NCBI RefSeq assembly: GCF_014649395.1
Contig: NZ_BMSY01000002.1
Location: 558,001-622,000 of the forward strand
From: Streptomyces aureoverticillatus
GTDB taxonomy: Bacteria; Actinomycetota; Actinomycetes; Streptomycetales; Streptomycetaceae
Direction: 5' to 3'
DNA length: 64,000 bases
Below are positions 37,153 through 45,385 of the stretch, piece by piece. Every line of letters begins with the position of its first letter. Positions within the stretch are counted from its first letter, which is position 1. The translations under genes and the position numbers were made by a program. The notes beneath the pieces were generated by a model, which ran no database searches, was not told the DNA's origin, and worked only from the letters and a program-made list of their open reading frames with translations.

Positions 37153-38748
37153 CTAGGTGTCGAGTTGGCGGCGCGTTGCCGGCACGTCGCATTTGCCGTT
37201 GGCGTTGAAGACTATGTCCGGGACCAGGCGGACCGACTCCGGGACCAGGGCCGAGGGGAGGGCCGCGGCGAGGGCGTCGCGGACCGTGTCGGCGAAGTCT
37301 TCGTCGGTGGCGCCGGGGGCGGTGGCGCGTATGAACAGTTCGAGGCTGTCCACCGGGCCGCGGACTATGTCGAAGGCCGCGTCCGCGACGCCGGGAACGG
37401 CTAGGACGTGGTGGCGCAGCTCGCCCAGTTCCACCCGGTGGCCGTTGACCTTCAACTGGTCGTCCCCGCGGCCCAGGTAGAGGAGCGCGCCTTCCGGGAG
37501 CAGTTCCACCATGTCCCCGGTGCGATACGCCCGGCCGACCGTGCCGCCCAGGTCCCGCTCGTCGAGGAACTTCGCGGCGGAGTCCCCGCCACCGAGATAC
37601 CCCGCGGCTACGGCACGGCCGGCGATCACCAACTCGCCCGCCTGCCCCGGCGCCACCGGCCGGAGCTGGTCGTCGACGACGTAGGCCCGGGTGTTCCAGG
37701 CGGGCCTGCCGATCGGCACCGTCGGTGTCGTGGGCACGCGGGTGCTGTCGAAGGCGTGGGCGCAGCAGCCGATCGTGGTCTCCGTCGGGCCGTAGTGGTT
37801 GAGCAGCCGCACGCCGTCGAGGCGGGAGCCGAGCGAGGTGATGAGTGCCGGGTCCAGGCCCTCGCCGCCGAACATCAGCAGCCGCGTCGCGAGGTCGTAC
37901 CGCGGTGGTTCCGCCAGGACGTCGAAGAACCGGGCGTGCGACGGCGTCATCTTCACGAAGGTGTACTTGTCCTCGCGGGCCCCGAAGAGCGTCTCCTGGT
38001 CGTGCAGGCCGGACACCGTCACCACCCGCAGCCCCCGGGCCAGCGGCACCCACAGCGAGGTCATCGCCAGGTCGAAGCCGAGGCTCGCGAAGAGCGGGCT
38101 GCCGCCGCCCGAACCGCCGACCAGTTCGCCGCACCAGGACACATAGTTGGCCAGGGAGGCGTGCGGCACCATGACGCCCTTGGGCGTGCCGGTCGAGCCG
38201 GAGGTGAACACCACGTACGCGATGTCCTCCGGGCCCGGGAGGTCGGGCTCCGGCGGCGCGGCGGCGCCCGGCGCGTCCGCGTCGCCCGCGGCATCCAGCA
38301 GCTCGCGCACGTCGAGCACGGGCACCCGCACCTGGGGCAGCCGGGCCGCGGACGGTCCGCCGTCGTGGAGCAGGGCGGCCGGGTCGGCGCCCGCGAGGAC
38401 GGCCGCGGTGCGGTCGCCCGGGTGTGCCGGGTCGATCGGCACGTACGCGGCCCCCAGGGCCATCACGGCCAGCGCACCCGTCACCACCCCGGCGGTGCGG
38501 TCGGCCCACAGGGCGACGCGGTCGCCGGGTCCGACCCCGGCCTCCGCCAGACCAGCGGCCACGGTCAGTGCGCCGGACCATAGTTGACGGAACGTCAGGA
38601 GGCGTCCGGCCGATTCCACGGCCACCGCGTCCGGCCGCAGCAGCGCGTGCGCGCGCACCATCCGCACCACCGAGTCGGCTTCGAGGCGCCGCACGGCACC
38701 GGTCAGCACGCTGGGGTGTGCCACTGACGAGACCATCGACGTCACCAT
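37153..38748 (-). CDS. Free-standing NRPS adenylation domain, Asp-type code
   Basis: A 531-residue A domain without T or C. Core motifs present include FTSGSTGTPKGVM (A3), NHYGPTETTIG (A5), YRTGDM (A7) and the A10 Lys region near NANGKCD. Reading the pocket against GrsA gives DLTKMGHIGK, one residue away from the known Asp code DLTKVGHIGK. It therefore most likely activates aspartate and loads T3 of the NRPS, the only carrier in the window lacking an A domain. It ends an operon with the Trp dioxygenase, formamidase and membrane protein genes (35-bp gap upstream). Asn or a modified Asp is the main alternative. Confidence 0.93.
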   Translation of the reverse strand: MVTSMVSSVAHPSVLTGAVRRLEADSVVRMVRAHALLRPDAVAVESAGRLLTFRQLWSGALTVAAGLAEAGVGPGDRVALWADRTAGVVTGALAVMALGAAYVPIDPAHPGDRTAAVLAGADPAALLHDGGPSAARLPQVRVPVLDVRELLDAAGDADAPGAAAPPEPDLPGPEDIAYVVFTSGSTGTPKGVMVPHASLANYVSWCGELVGGSGGGSPLFASLGFDLAMTSLWVPLARGLRVVTVSGLHDQETLFGAREDKYTFVKMTPSHARFFDVLAEPPRYDLATRLLMFGGEGLDPALITSLGSRLDGVRLLNHYGPTETTIGCCAHAFDSTRVPTTPTVPIGRPAWNTRAYVVDDQLRPVAPGQAGELVIAGRAVAAGYLGGGDSAAKFLDERDLGGTVGRAYRTGDMVELLPEGALLYLGRGDDQLKVNGHRVELGELRHHVLAVPGVADAAFDIVRGPVDSLELFIRATAPGATDEDFADTVRDALAAALPSALVPESVRLVPDIVFNANGKCDVPATRRQLDT

Positions 38749-38783
38749 CGTCCACTCCTGTCATCGCGCCGGGGCCTGCCCGG

Positions 38784-40058
38784 TCATCGGGCCGGGACGT
38801 CCCCGGCGCCGCTGGTCACTTTCATGGGGTGCCGCCGAGTCACCGCGGTCGCGGTGATGGTGCGGTGCGGCTCCCTCGCCTGCGCGGAGGCCGGCGCGGG
38901 GATCTGCGTGGGTCCGGGCGCGGCCGCCTGCGCGCGTACTGCGTGGTCCGCCTCGGACGTGTGGTGTTCGGACGCGGACATGCGGCGCAGCTCCGCCGTG
39001 ACGACGGCGAGCAGCAGGACGTCGAGGACCAGGTCCTGGACGGCCGAGAACTGGTGGATCGTGAAGTTCAGGACCTGGCCCGGCAGCAGGTCGATCAGGA
39101 CTCCGGTGCGCAGGGCACGGAAGGCCGCATGGCGGTCGCGGCGCAGTTTGCGGACCGCGTACACATACAGCCCCCAGGTGATCGCCGCGCAGGCCATGGC
39201 CACCACCAGCGCGTTCCACTCGCGCTCGCTGTCCGGGCCGCCGAGGCCGCTCGCGGCCAGGCGTCCGAGGCGCAGGAAGCCGAACAGCACCGCGAGGGCC
39301 ACCGCCGCCCTGACCACCCCGGTGCGGGCCGCGACGGCGCCGAAGCGGCGGCACAGCGCTTCCCAGGACCCCTGCCACGCGCGGTCCTTGGGCTCGCGCG
39401 GCGGCAGCGTTTCGAGGGCCCGCAGCAGCGCGCGGTCGGTCTCCCGCCGCGCGTCCGCGAGGAGCAGCCGCGCCCTGGTCTTCTCGGCGGCCGTGAGGCC
39501 GTCCTCCAGGCCGTGCAGCAGCAGCTCGGCCGCTTGGGACGTCCGTGTGGCAGCGGCGGCGTCGCCGGGGACGTCGCGGCCGCCGCCCGGCAGTCGGCCC
39601 TCCGGCGGCACGTCGCCCTGTGGCACGTCGCCCGGCACCCCGCGGTCCGGCAGGCCGTCGTCCGCGCGCCAGGCGATCACCACGAGGACGGCGAAGCTCA
39701 GGTAGATCAGTCCGGCCGCCGGAGCGTACAAATACCCCTCGTTCGACACCTGTTTGCCGACCTGGTCGATGAACAGGCCGAAGCCGATGCCGCCGACCAG
39801 GGCCGCGCCGATGCGCAGCCGGCGCCCGGCGAGGCCGAGGAGCGCGATCTGGCTCACCGCCATCAGCAGGCCGCCCCACAGCATGTGCGAGATGTGCACC
39901 GTGGCGTCCGGGTCCTTGCTGCCCAGCTTGGGATAGCCGGCGAGCGCGAGGAACGCCCGGGTGATGAGGACGGTGAGGATCCCCGACATCACGAACAGCC
40001 GCAGCAGCCGCGCCGAAGTGGCGGACCTGCGGGCGCCGATGGAGGTCAGTGGCTTCAT
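38784..40058 (-). CDS. Multi-pass membrane protein of unknown function
   Basis: A 424-residue protein that I do not recognise. About seven hydrophobic segments are visible: ~20-40, ~58-76, ~83-100, ~112-128, then a soluble stretch rich in Gly/Pro and charged residues (~130-240), and more segments at ~248-268, ~286-303 and ~335-355. The last ~60 residues are polar and rich in Ala, Pro and His. Its ATG overlaps the formamidase stop (ATGA), and the free A-domain gene follows 35 bp later, so it is embedded in the kynurenine/A-domain operon. A role in transport, immunity or membrane anchoring of a late step is possible but not shown. Confidence 0.85.
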   Translation of the reverse strand: MKPLTSIGARRSATSARLLRLFVMSGILTVLITRAFLALAGYPKLGSKDPDATVHISHMLWGGLLMAVSQIALLGLAGRRLRIGAALVGGIGFGLFIDQVGKQVSNEGYLYAPAAGLIYLSFAVLVVIAWRADDGLPDRGVPGDVPQGDVPPEGRLPGGGRDVPGDAAAATRTSQAAELLLHGLEDGLTAAEKTRARLLLADARRETDRALLRALETLPPREPKDRAWQGSWEALCRRFGAVAARTGVVRAAVALAVLFGFLRLGRLAASGLGGPDSEREWNALVVAMACAAITWGLYVYAVRKLRRDRHAAFRALRTGVLIDLLPGQVLNFTIHQFSAVQDLVLDVLLLAVVTAELRRMSASEHHTSEADHAVRAQAAAPGPTQIPAPASAQAREPHRTITATAVTRRHPMKVTSGAGDVPAR

Positions 40059-41053
40059 GATTCGAGTGTCCCGGCGGACCGCCGCCCGCCATATCCGGAC
40101 TGTCCCCCAGCCCGCCCTGACCCGCCCCCTACGGGTCCCCTCGAACGGATCCCCCGCAGTACTTCCGCGCCCAGTGCGGTCGCCGGGTTCGCCAGGTCGA
40201 AGGGCAGGTCGAAGTGGTGGCGGCCGCGCACCACGAGATCCGTGACCTCGGCGCCGCCCAGCCGGGCTCGCCGCACGAATTCCCGCTGCTGGCGGGCGAA
40301 TTCGCCGGTCTCGTTCGCACCGCGGGCGACGATCAGACGGGGCAGAGGCAGAGCGGGTGAGTCGGCCCAGTGAGCGGGCGTCCCGGTTTCCGGGAGCAGC
40401 CTCATCGGGCTGCACGCACGTGCTTCCGCCCCGTCCATTCCCAGCGCGTCGTTGACGTAGGTGTGCCGCAGCAGTTCCAGGTCGTACACCCCGCTGATCA
40501 GCGTGGCCGAGGAGACCGCGGCGGACGGCTCGGTCCCCGCCCGCTGCCAGGCCGCCGTGTCGAGCAGCGCGGAGGCGACCAGGTGCGCGCCGGCGGAATG
40601 TCCGGCCAGGTGCACCGTGCGGGGCGCGCCCGGCAGTCCCGGGAGGCCGGTGCAGACGCGGCGCAGGGACTCGCCCACCGCCGCCGTGATCTGACGCATC
40701 GAGTACGCGGGGGCGAGGCCGTAGCCGAGGGCGGCGAAGGAGATGCCCGCGGCCACGAAGTCCCGAGCGGCGAAGGCGGCTTCGGACTTGCTGAGCTCCT
40801 GCCAGTAGCCGCCGTGCACGAAGACGAGGAGGGGGGCTCCGTCGTCGGGCGCGGGGAAGTAGTCGAGGGACTGCTCGGGCAGTGGGCCGCAGGGGATGTC
40901 CCGGTGGACGGTCAGCTCGGCGCGGGCGCGGGCGCTGTCCGCCGCGTACCGGTCGAGGTGGTCGGCGAGGTCGTCCACGAGGGAGCTGGGGGAATACTCC
41001 CGGTCGAGCTCACGCTGCTCGGCCTCGCCGCGAGGCGCCCCCGTCGTTCTCAC
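40055..41053 (-). CDS. Kynurenine formamidase (alpha/beta-hydrolase type)
   Basis: A 332-residue alpha/beta hydrolase. The oxyanion motif HGGYW (His80-Trp84) is the signature of arylformamidases of the AFMID/BNA7 kind. The nucleophile is in LAGHSAGAHL (~residue 165), and the catalytic His is probably in the RGRHHFDLPF segment (~292). It hydrolyses N-formylkynurenine, the product of the upstream Trp dioxygenase, to kynurenine. The GTG start at 41053 overlaps the dioxygenase stop (GTGA), and its own stop overlaps the next start. These overlaps fix the start choice. It differs from the metal-dependent KynB formamidase class. Confidence 0.9.
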   Translation of the reverse strand: MRTTGAPRGEAEQRELDREYSPSSLVDDLADHLDRYAADSARARAELTVHRDIPCGPLPEQSLDYFPAPDDGAPLLVFVHGGYWQELSKSEAAFAARDFVAAGISFAALGYGLAPAYSMRQITAAVGESLRRVCTGLPGLPGAPRTVHLAGHSAGAHLVASALLDTAAWQRAGTEPSAAVSSATLISGVYDLELLRHTYVNDALGMDGAEARACSPMRLLPETGTPAHWADSPALPLPRLIVARGANETGEFARQQREFVRRARLGGAEVTDLVVRGRHHFDLPFDLANPATALGAEVLRGIRSRGPVGGGSGRAGGQSGYGGRRSAGTLES

Positions 41054-41742
41054 GACGCCGCCGCCCACACGTCCGGCAGCACCCGGCGGCGCGCCGCGAG
41101 CCAGAGGTACTTGGCGCCGTCCGACCCGGCCGTCCCCGTGGCGCCGCCGAGGAAGCGCTCGGCGAGGACCGCGTGCCGGGCGCGCCACATCGCCAGTGCC
41201 TCGTCGAAGTCGATCAGCGCCCCGCGGACCTGCTCGACGGCGGCCGGGTCGGCGCAGTCGTCGGCGAAGTCGTGGTACGCCTCCTGTACGGAGCGCTCCT
41301 CGAGCCGCTTCCGCAGTCGCGCCCGGTCGTCCTCGGTGAATCCGTCGGTGTTCAGGAATCGCGTGTCCCGCAGCCCACAGAGATATTCGACCTCCCGGAA
41401 CTGTGCGGACTGGAATCCGCTCGCGCTGCCCAGCGCCGTGCGTATCGCGTCGAATGCCGCGGGGGTGAGCGTCGCGAGGCCGTCGAACTGCCGCACCAGC
41501 GTGCTCACGATGATGGGGAGCGGCGCGACGCGCCGGGCGGCGAGGGCTCCGTCGCCCGCGTCGAGAGCGGTGCGTGCCGCCTCCAAGTGCCGCAGCATGA
41601 CGGCGAAGAAGATTTCGCACGACTGGTGCGTGGCCAGAAAGAGGACGCTGTCCACGTCTTCGTCGTGCACGCACGCACTCTGCAGGAGTTCGTCGAGCTG
41701 GAGTATCTGCCCATAGGACGGTTCGACGGCTCGGCCGTTCAC
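41050..41742 (-). CDS. Tryptophan 2,3-dioxygenase
   Basis: A 230-residue heme dioxygenase that opens the indole ring of tryptophan to N-formylkynurenine. Family motifs are FLATHQSCEIFFAVMLRHLE (His39 region), SGFQSAQFREVEYLCG (~110-125), and WRARHAVLAERFLGG...GSDGAKYLW with the proximal heme His. It is shorter than most bacterial TDOs (about 260-290). The GTG at 41742 has AGGAAGGGG about 6 nt upstream, which decides the start. It heads the operon TDO - formamidase - membrane protein - free A domain, so kynurenine supply and peptide assembly are expressed together. No kynureninase is present, so kynurenine would accumulate. Confidence 0.93.
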   Translation of the reverse strand: MNGRAVEPSYGQILQLDELLQSACVHDEDVDSVLFLATHQSCEIFFAVMLRHLEAARTALDAGDGALAARRVAPLPIIVSTLVRQFDGLATLTPAAFDAIRTALGSASGFQSAQFREVEYLCGLRDTRFLNTDGFTEDDRARLRKRLEERSVQEAYHDFADDCADPAAVEQVRGALIDFDEALAMWRARHAVLAERFLGGATGTAGSDGAKYLWLAARRRVLPDVWAAAS

Positions 41743-41856
41743 AGCAGACCCCTTCCTCGCAGACGGAAGGGTCTGCGCTTGCACGCGCGCACCGGATTCC
41801 CGGCGGTCGCGTAATGGCATGGCATGGCGTGGTGTGGCGTTGGCTTCGTGTATTCC

Positions 41857-41918
41857 GTATCGACCGGCTTCCGTATGTACGGCTTCCGTATGTACCGGCT
41901 TCCGTGTGACGAGCCTAA
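41857..41918. repeat. Tandem 15-16-bp repeats upstream of the Trp dioxygenase operon
   Basis: The unit CGGCTTCCGTATGTAC is repeated about three times with small changes (CGGCTTCCG cores near 41872, 41887 and 41903), and a looser copy ends near 41863. On the minus strand this reads as repeated CATACGGAAGCCG. It lies 120-175 bp upstream of the dioxygenase start and could be a multi-site operator or a simple duplication. Confidence 0.75.
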
Positions 41919-42011
41919 CCAGCGGAAATTCCCCAAGCACCGTCATCAAGCGCACACTTAAAAGCGCACCTCACCACGGAATCAGCAAGCACGGAACACC
42001 AGGACGGTCAG

Positions 42012-42854
42012 ATGCCCCGCACCCTTCTTGCCCTCGCCACCGCGGCGACCGCCGTCGCACTGCTCGCGGGTTGCTCGACCGACACCGGTTCCGCGAAGCG
42101 CGACGGGGCCGCCGAAGACACCACGGGCACCGGCACCCCCCGCCAGCCGACCCCCGACGCCCCCTTCGACTACCAGCTGGGCGGCGCCTACCCACCCCCC
42201 GACGGCGTGCGCGCCGTCGCCCGCGACCGCTCCGCGAAGCCCGCCCCCGGCCGCTACAACATCTGTTACGTCAACGCCTTCCAGGCCCAGCCGGGCAAGG
42301 AGGCCGCCGCCTGGTGGGAGGACAAGCACCCCGAGCTGATCCTGCGCGACGACGACGGCGACCCGGTGATCGACGAGGACTGGAACGAGCCGCTGCTCGA
42401 CATCTCCACGGCCGCCAAGCGCGAGGAGCTGCTCGGCGTCGTCGGCCCCTGGATCGACGGGTGCGCGCGAGCCGGGTTCGACGCGGTCGAGCCGGACAAC
42501 CTCGACTCCTACGCCCGCTCCGACGACCGCCTCGACACCGCCGACGCGGCGGCGTTCGCGCGGCTGCTCGTCCGCCGCGCGCACGACCAGGGGCTCGCGA
42601 TCGCGCAGAAGAACACCGCTGAGCTCCTCGACAAGCGCGTCGGGTTCGACTTCGCGGTCGTCGAGGAGTGCGGACAGTACGACGAGTGCGGGGCGTTCGC
42701 GGCGGCGTACGACCGGAAGGTCTTCGACATCGAGTACGAGACGAAGGGGTACGACGCCGCGTGCCGCGGCTGGGGCGACAAGCTGTCCGTCGTCCTGCGG
42801 GACCGGGACGTGCGGCCGGCCGGCGAGAGCGGATACGTGTACCGGCGGTGCTGA
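42012..42854 (+). CDS. Secreted GH114-like lipoprotein (endo-alpha-1,4-polygalactosaminidase family)
   Basis: A 280-residue protein. The lipobox is LLAGC at ~residues 16-20, so the mature protein is a lipid-anchored extracellular protein. The body has the TIM-barrel motifs of GH114: YNICYVNAFQ, LDISTAAKREELLGVVGPWIDGCARAGFDAVEPDNLDSY (with the catalytic-like Glu/Asp), GLAIAQKNTAEL and FAVVEECGQYDECGAF. Family members cleave galactosamine-rich glycans. It is divergent from the Trp dioxygenase operon and probably marks chromosomal background to the right of the cluster. Confidence 0.87.
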   Translation: MPRTLLALATAATAVALLAGCSTDTGSAKRDGAAEDTTGTGTPRQPTPDAPFDYQLGGAYPPPDGVRAVARDRSAKPAPGRYNICYVNAFQAQPGKEAAAWWEDKHPELILRDDDGDPVIDEDWNEPLLDISTAAKREELLGVVGPWIDGCARAGFDAVEPDNLDSYARSDDRLDTADAAAFARLLVRRAHDQGLAIAQKNTAELLDKRVGFDFAVVEECGQYDECGAFAAAYDRKVFDIEYETKGYDAACRGWGDKLSVVLRDRDVRPAGESGYVYRRC

Positions 42855-42915
42855 GTCTCGCCGCGCCCCGCGCTCTTGTCCGTCCGCCGCGCGAGCCGAC
42901 CGGACGTGTCGAGGT

Positions 42916-43314
42916 TCAGGACAGCACGACCACGTCCATGAGCAGGGCCGCGACCAGTCCGGTACCCAGCAGATAGCTGCCGAGCCTGGTCCTGCCGCGC
43001 CTGCTGAGTTCGATGACCAGGCCGCAGAGTATGAGCAGCAGCCCGTACACGCCGACGACCAGGACGGACGACCGGCTCGCGAGCCGGATCCCGAGCAGCA
43101 CCGCCGCCGCGCCCATCAGCACCGAGGCCGCGGCGATGCGCAGTCGGCGGGCCTGGCGCGGGGTGAGTCCGGCACGTTCCGGCTGTTCCGGGTCCTCAGG
43201 GCCTTCCGGGCCTTCCGGGCCTTCCGAACGGTCCGGGCCTTCCGAACGGTCCGGGCCTGCCGAATGGTCCGGGCCTTCCGGTTGTTCCGGTGGCGCTTGG
43301 TCAGAGACGCTCAT
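42916..43314 (-). CDS. Small membrane protein with PEG/DRSEG repeats
   Basis: A 132-residue protein. The N-terminal ~50 residues are a Pro/Glu/Gly/Ser-rich repeat (EGPDRSEGP, EGPEGPEGPE) encoded by 9- and 18-bp repeats around 43196-43270. The C-terminal part has three hydrophobic helices (~65-80, ~85-105, ~115-130) separated by basic residues. I do not recognise a family. The ATG at 43314 is used because an upstream extension would add unrelated residues. It is 55 bp downstream of the response regulator stop on the same strand. Confidence 0.7.
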   Translation of the reverse strand: MSVSDQAPPEQPEGPDHSAGPDRSEGPDRSEGPEGPEGPEDPEQPERAGLTPRQARRLRIAAASVLMGAAAVLLGIRLASRSSVLVVGVYGLLLILCGLVIELSRRGRTRLGSYLLGTGLVAALLMDVVVLS

Positions 43315-43369
43315 GCCGAGATCGTAGTCGAGGGGTACACGACAAACTGCACGACAGAACTGGGGGTAC

Positions 43370-44035
43370 TCACGCCCGCAGATACGCAAGAACGGCGAGC
43401 ACCCGCCGGTGCGTGCCCTCGGTGAGCGGCAGGTCGAGCTTGGCGAGGATGTTGCCGACGTGCTTGCCGACCGCCGCTTCGGTGACGACGAGTTCGGCGG
43501 CGATCGCCGCGTTGGACCGGCCCTCCGCGACGAGCGAGAGCACCTCGCGTTCGCGCGGCGTCAGCCGCTCCAGCGGGTCGCGCCGCCGGCGCAGCAACTG
43601 GCGTACGACTTCGGGGTCCACGACGGTGCCGCCCTCCGCGACCCGCGTGAACGCGTCGACGAACTGCTCGACCTGCCCGACCCGGTCCTTCAGCAGGTAG
43701 CCGACGCCGCCGCCGTCCCCGGTGTCCAGCAACTCGGCGGCGTACGACCGCTGCACGTACTGGCTGAGTACGAGCACCGGCAGTCCGGGGCGCTCCGCGC
43801 GCAGGGCGATGGCGGCGCGCAGCCCCTCGTCCTGGAAGCCGGGCGGCATGCGTACGTCGGTGACGACGACGTCCGGTTCGTACGTCGCCACGGCCTCGCG
43901 CAGCGCGTCCGCGTCGCCGACCGCCGCGAGGACCTCGTGGCCGAACCGGCCGAGGACGCCGACGAGGCCCTCGCGGAGCAGCACGCTGTCCTCGGCGAGG
44001 ACTACGCGACGGGGTCCGGTGGGCGCGGGCTGCAC
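43370..44035 (-). CDS. NarL/LuxR-family response regulator
   Basis: A 221-residue two-domain regulator. The receiver domain has VVLAEDSVLLREGL (acidic pocket), the phosphorylation Asp in DVVVTDVRMPPG (~residue 60) and a Lys in YLLKDRVG (~115). The C-terminal LuxR helix-turn-helix is LTPREREVLSLVAEGRSNAAIAAELVVTEAAVGKHVGNILAKL. The GTG at 44035 gives the family N-terminus. It overlaps the kinase gene by 34 nt, so the two are coupled and form a cognate pair. The signal is unknown. Confidence 0.93.
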   Translation of the reverse strand: MQPAPTGPRRVVLAEDSVLLREGLVGVLGRFGHEVLAAVGDADALREAVATYEPDVVVTDVRMPPGFQDEGLRAAIALRAERPGLPVLVLSQYVQRSYAAELLDTGDGGGVGYLLKDRVGQVEQFVDAFTRVAEGGTVVDPEVVRQLLRRRRDPLERLTPREREVLSLVAEGRSNAAIAAELVVTEAAVGKHVGNILAKLDLPLTEGTHRRVLAVLAYLRA

Positions 44036-45303
44036 GGGATCTCCAAGGTCAGGGCGGTGGGGCCGCCGGGCGGGCTGGTGACGGTCAGTGTGCCATCGAG
44101 GACGGCGAGGCGGTCGGCGAGGCCGGTGAGTCCGGTGCCGCGCGCGGGGTCGGCGCCGCCGGTGCCGTCGTCGCGCACGGTCAGGCGCAGGGTGCCGTCG
44201 GCGTACCGGGCGTGGACCGCGGCGCGGGTGGCGCCGCTGTGCCGGGCGACGTTGGCGAGGGCTTCGCGGACGGCGAAGTACGCGGCCGACTCGACGGGTT
44301 CGGGCAGCCGGGGCAGGTCGATGTCCGTGTCCACGGGCACGGGTGAGCGGTCGGCGGCGTCCTCGGCGGCGGCGGGCAGGCCGTAGTCGGCGAGGACCTG
44401 GGGGTGGATGCCGCGGATGAGTTCGCGCAGCTCGGCGAGGACCGCGTCGGCCTCGGCGTGCGCGGTGGCGAGGCGGGCGGCGAGTGGTCCTTCCGGGTCG
44501 GCGTCGAGCCGGGCGAGGCCGAGGGTCATGCTCAGCGCGACCAGGCGCTGCTGGGCGCCGTCGTGCAAGTCCCGTTCGATCCGGCGGCGTTCGGCCTCGA
44601 AGGCGGTGACCAGGCGGGCCCGGGAGCGGGTCACCTCGGCGAGCCGCGCCTGGACCTCCGCCTCGCGCGGGGCGAGCAGCAGCCGGGCGAGGGCGGCGCG
44701 GGCGGCGGCGTACGCGCCGAGCGGGTAGAGGAGGACGAGGAGCAGGGCGACGCCGAGTACGGCGGTGCCGCAGGCGGCCGGGTAGCCCTCGACCAGCCAG
44801 AGCTTGGCCGGGCGTACGCCGCCGCCGTCGGGGCCGCCCGCCAGGGCGAGGTGGGCGGGGGCCGCGGTGAGGAGGAACGGCAGGGCGAGGGTGCAGGCCG
44901 CGACCGCCAGGTCCAGGGGCCACAGGACGAACGCCATCAGGACGGTGTACGCCAGTTCGCGCCACGTCGCCTGTTCGCGGGCGCGCAGCCGGAGCCAGGC
45001 GGTGAGGCCCGGGGTGGCCGGGGAGCGGTGGGGGGTCGGCGCGGGCGCCGGGTCGACGAGGCGCAGCCTGCGTCGTTCCAGGGCGCCCACGGGTACGCCT
45101 GCCAGGGCCAGCAGGGCGAGGAGGGGTAGGCCTACGGCCACGACGCTGAGGGCCACGCCTGTGGCCAGGCCGGCCGCGAGTACCCCTAGGAGGGGGGCGC
45201 CGAGGAATGCCCCGCCTGTCACGTACGCGGCCGCCCTCCAGGGAGCGGTTCCGCGGACGTAGTCCCGCCTCCGCAGGGCCGCCCACATGCTGTCCCGTTG
45301 CAT
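44002..45303 (-). CDS. Sensor histidine kinase (HisKA_3 / DesK-like)
   Basis: A 433-residue membrane kinase. Several hydrophobic helices occupy residues ~25-75 and ~115-215. The dimerisation and phosphoacceptor motif is ERRRIERDLHDGAQQRLVALSM (~260). The ATPase domain has FAVREALANVARHSGA (N box), VRDDGTGG and GLTGLADRLAVLDG. The N-terminal part resembles the Streptomyces sensor domain with repeated four-helix units. It acts with the response regulator gene that overlaps its 3' end. Confidence 0.93.
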   Translation of the reverse strand: MQRDSMWAALRRRDYVRGTAPWRAAAYVTGGAFLGAPLLGVLAAGLATGVALSVVAVGLPLLALLALAGVPVGALERRRLRLVDPAPAPTPHRSPATPGLTAWLRLRAREQATWRELAYTVLMAFVLWPLDLAVAACTLALPFLLTAAPAHLALAGGPDGGGVRPAKLWLVEGYPAACGTAVLGVALLLVLLYPLGAYAAARAALARLLLAPREAEVQARLAEVTRSRARLVTAFEAERRRIERDLHDGAQQRLVALSMTLGLARLDADPEGPLAARLATAHAEADAVLAELRELIRGIHPQVLADYGLPAAAEDAADRSPVPVDTDIDLPRLPEPVESAAYFAVREALANVARHSGATRAAVHARYADGTLRLTVRDDGTGGADPARGTGLTGLADRLAVLDGTLTVTSPPGGPTALTLEIPCSPRPPDPVA

Positions 45304-45385
45304 GGGTGCACGTTAATCCCGCCGCTTCGCGGCAGGATTCCCCCCACCCACCCGCCCTCACTTCCCACCGGAACAACACCCTCCC

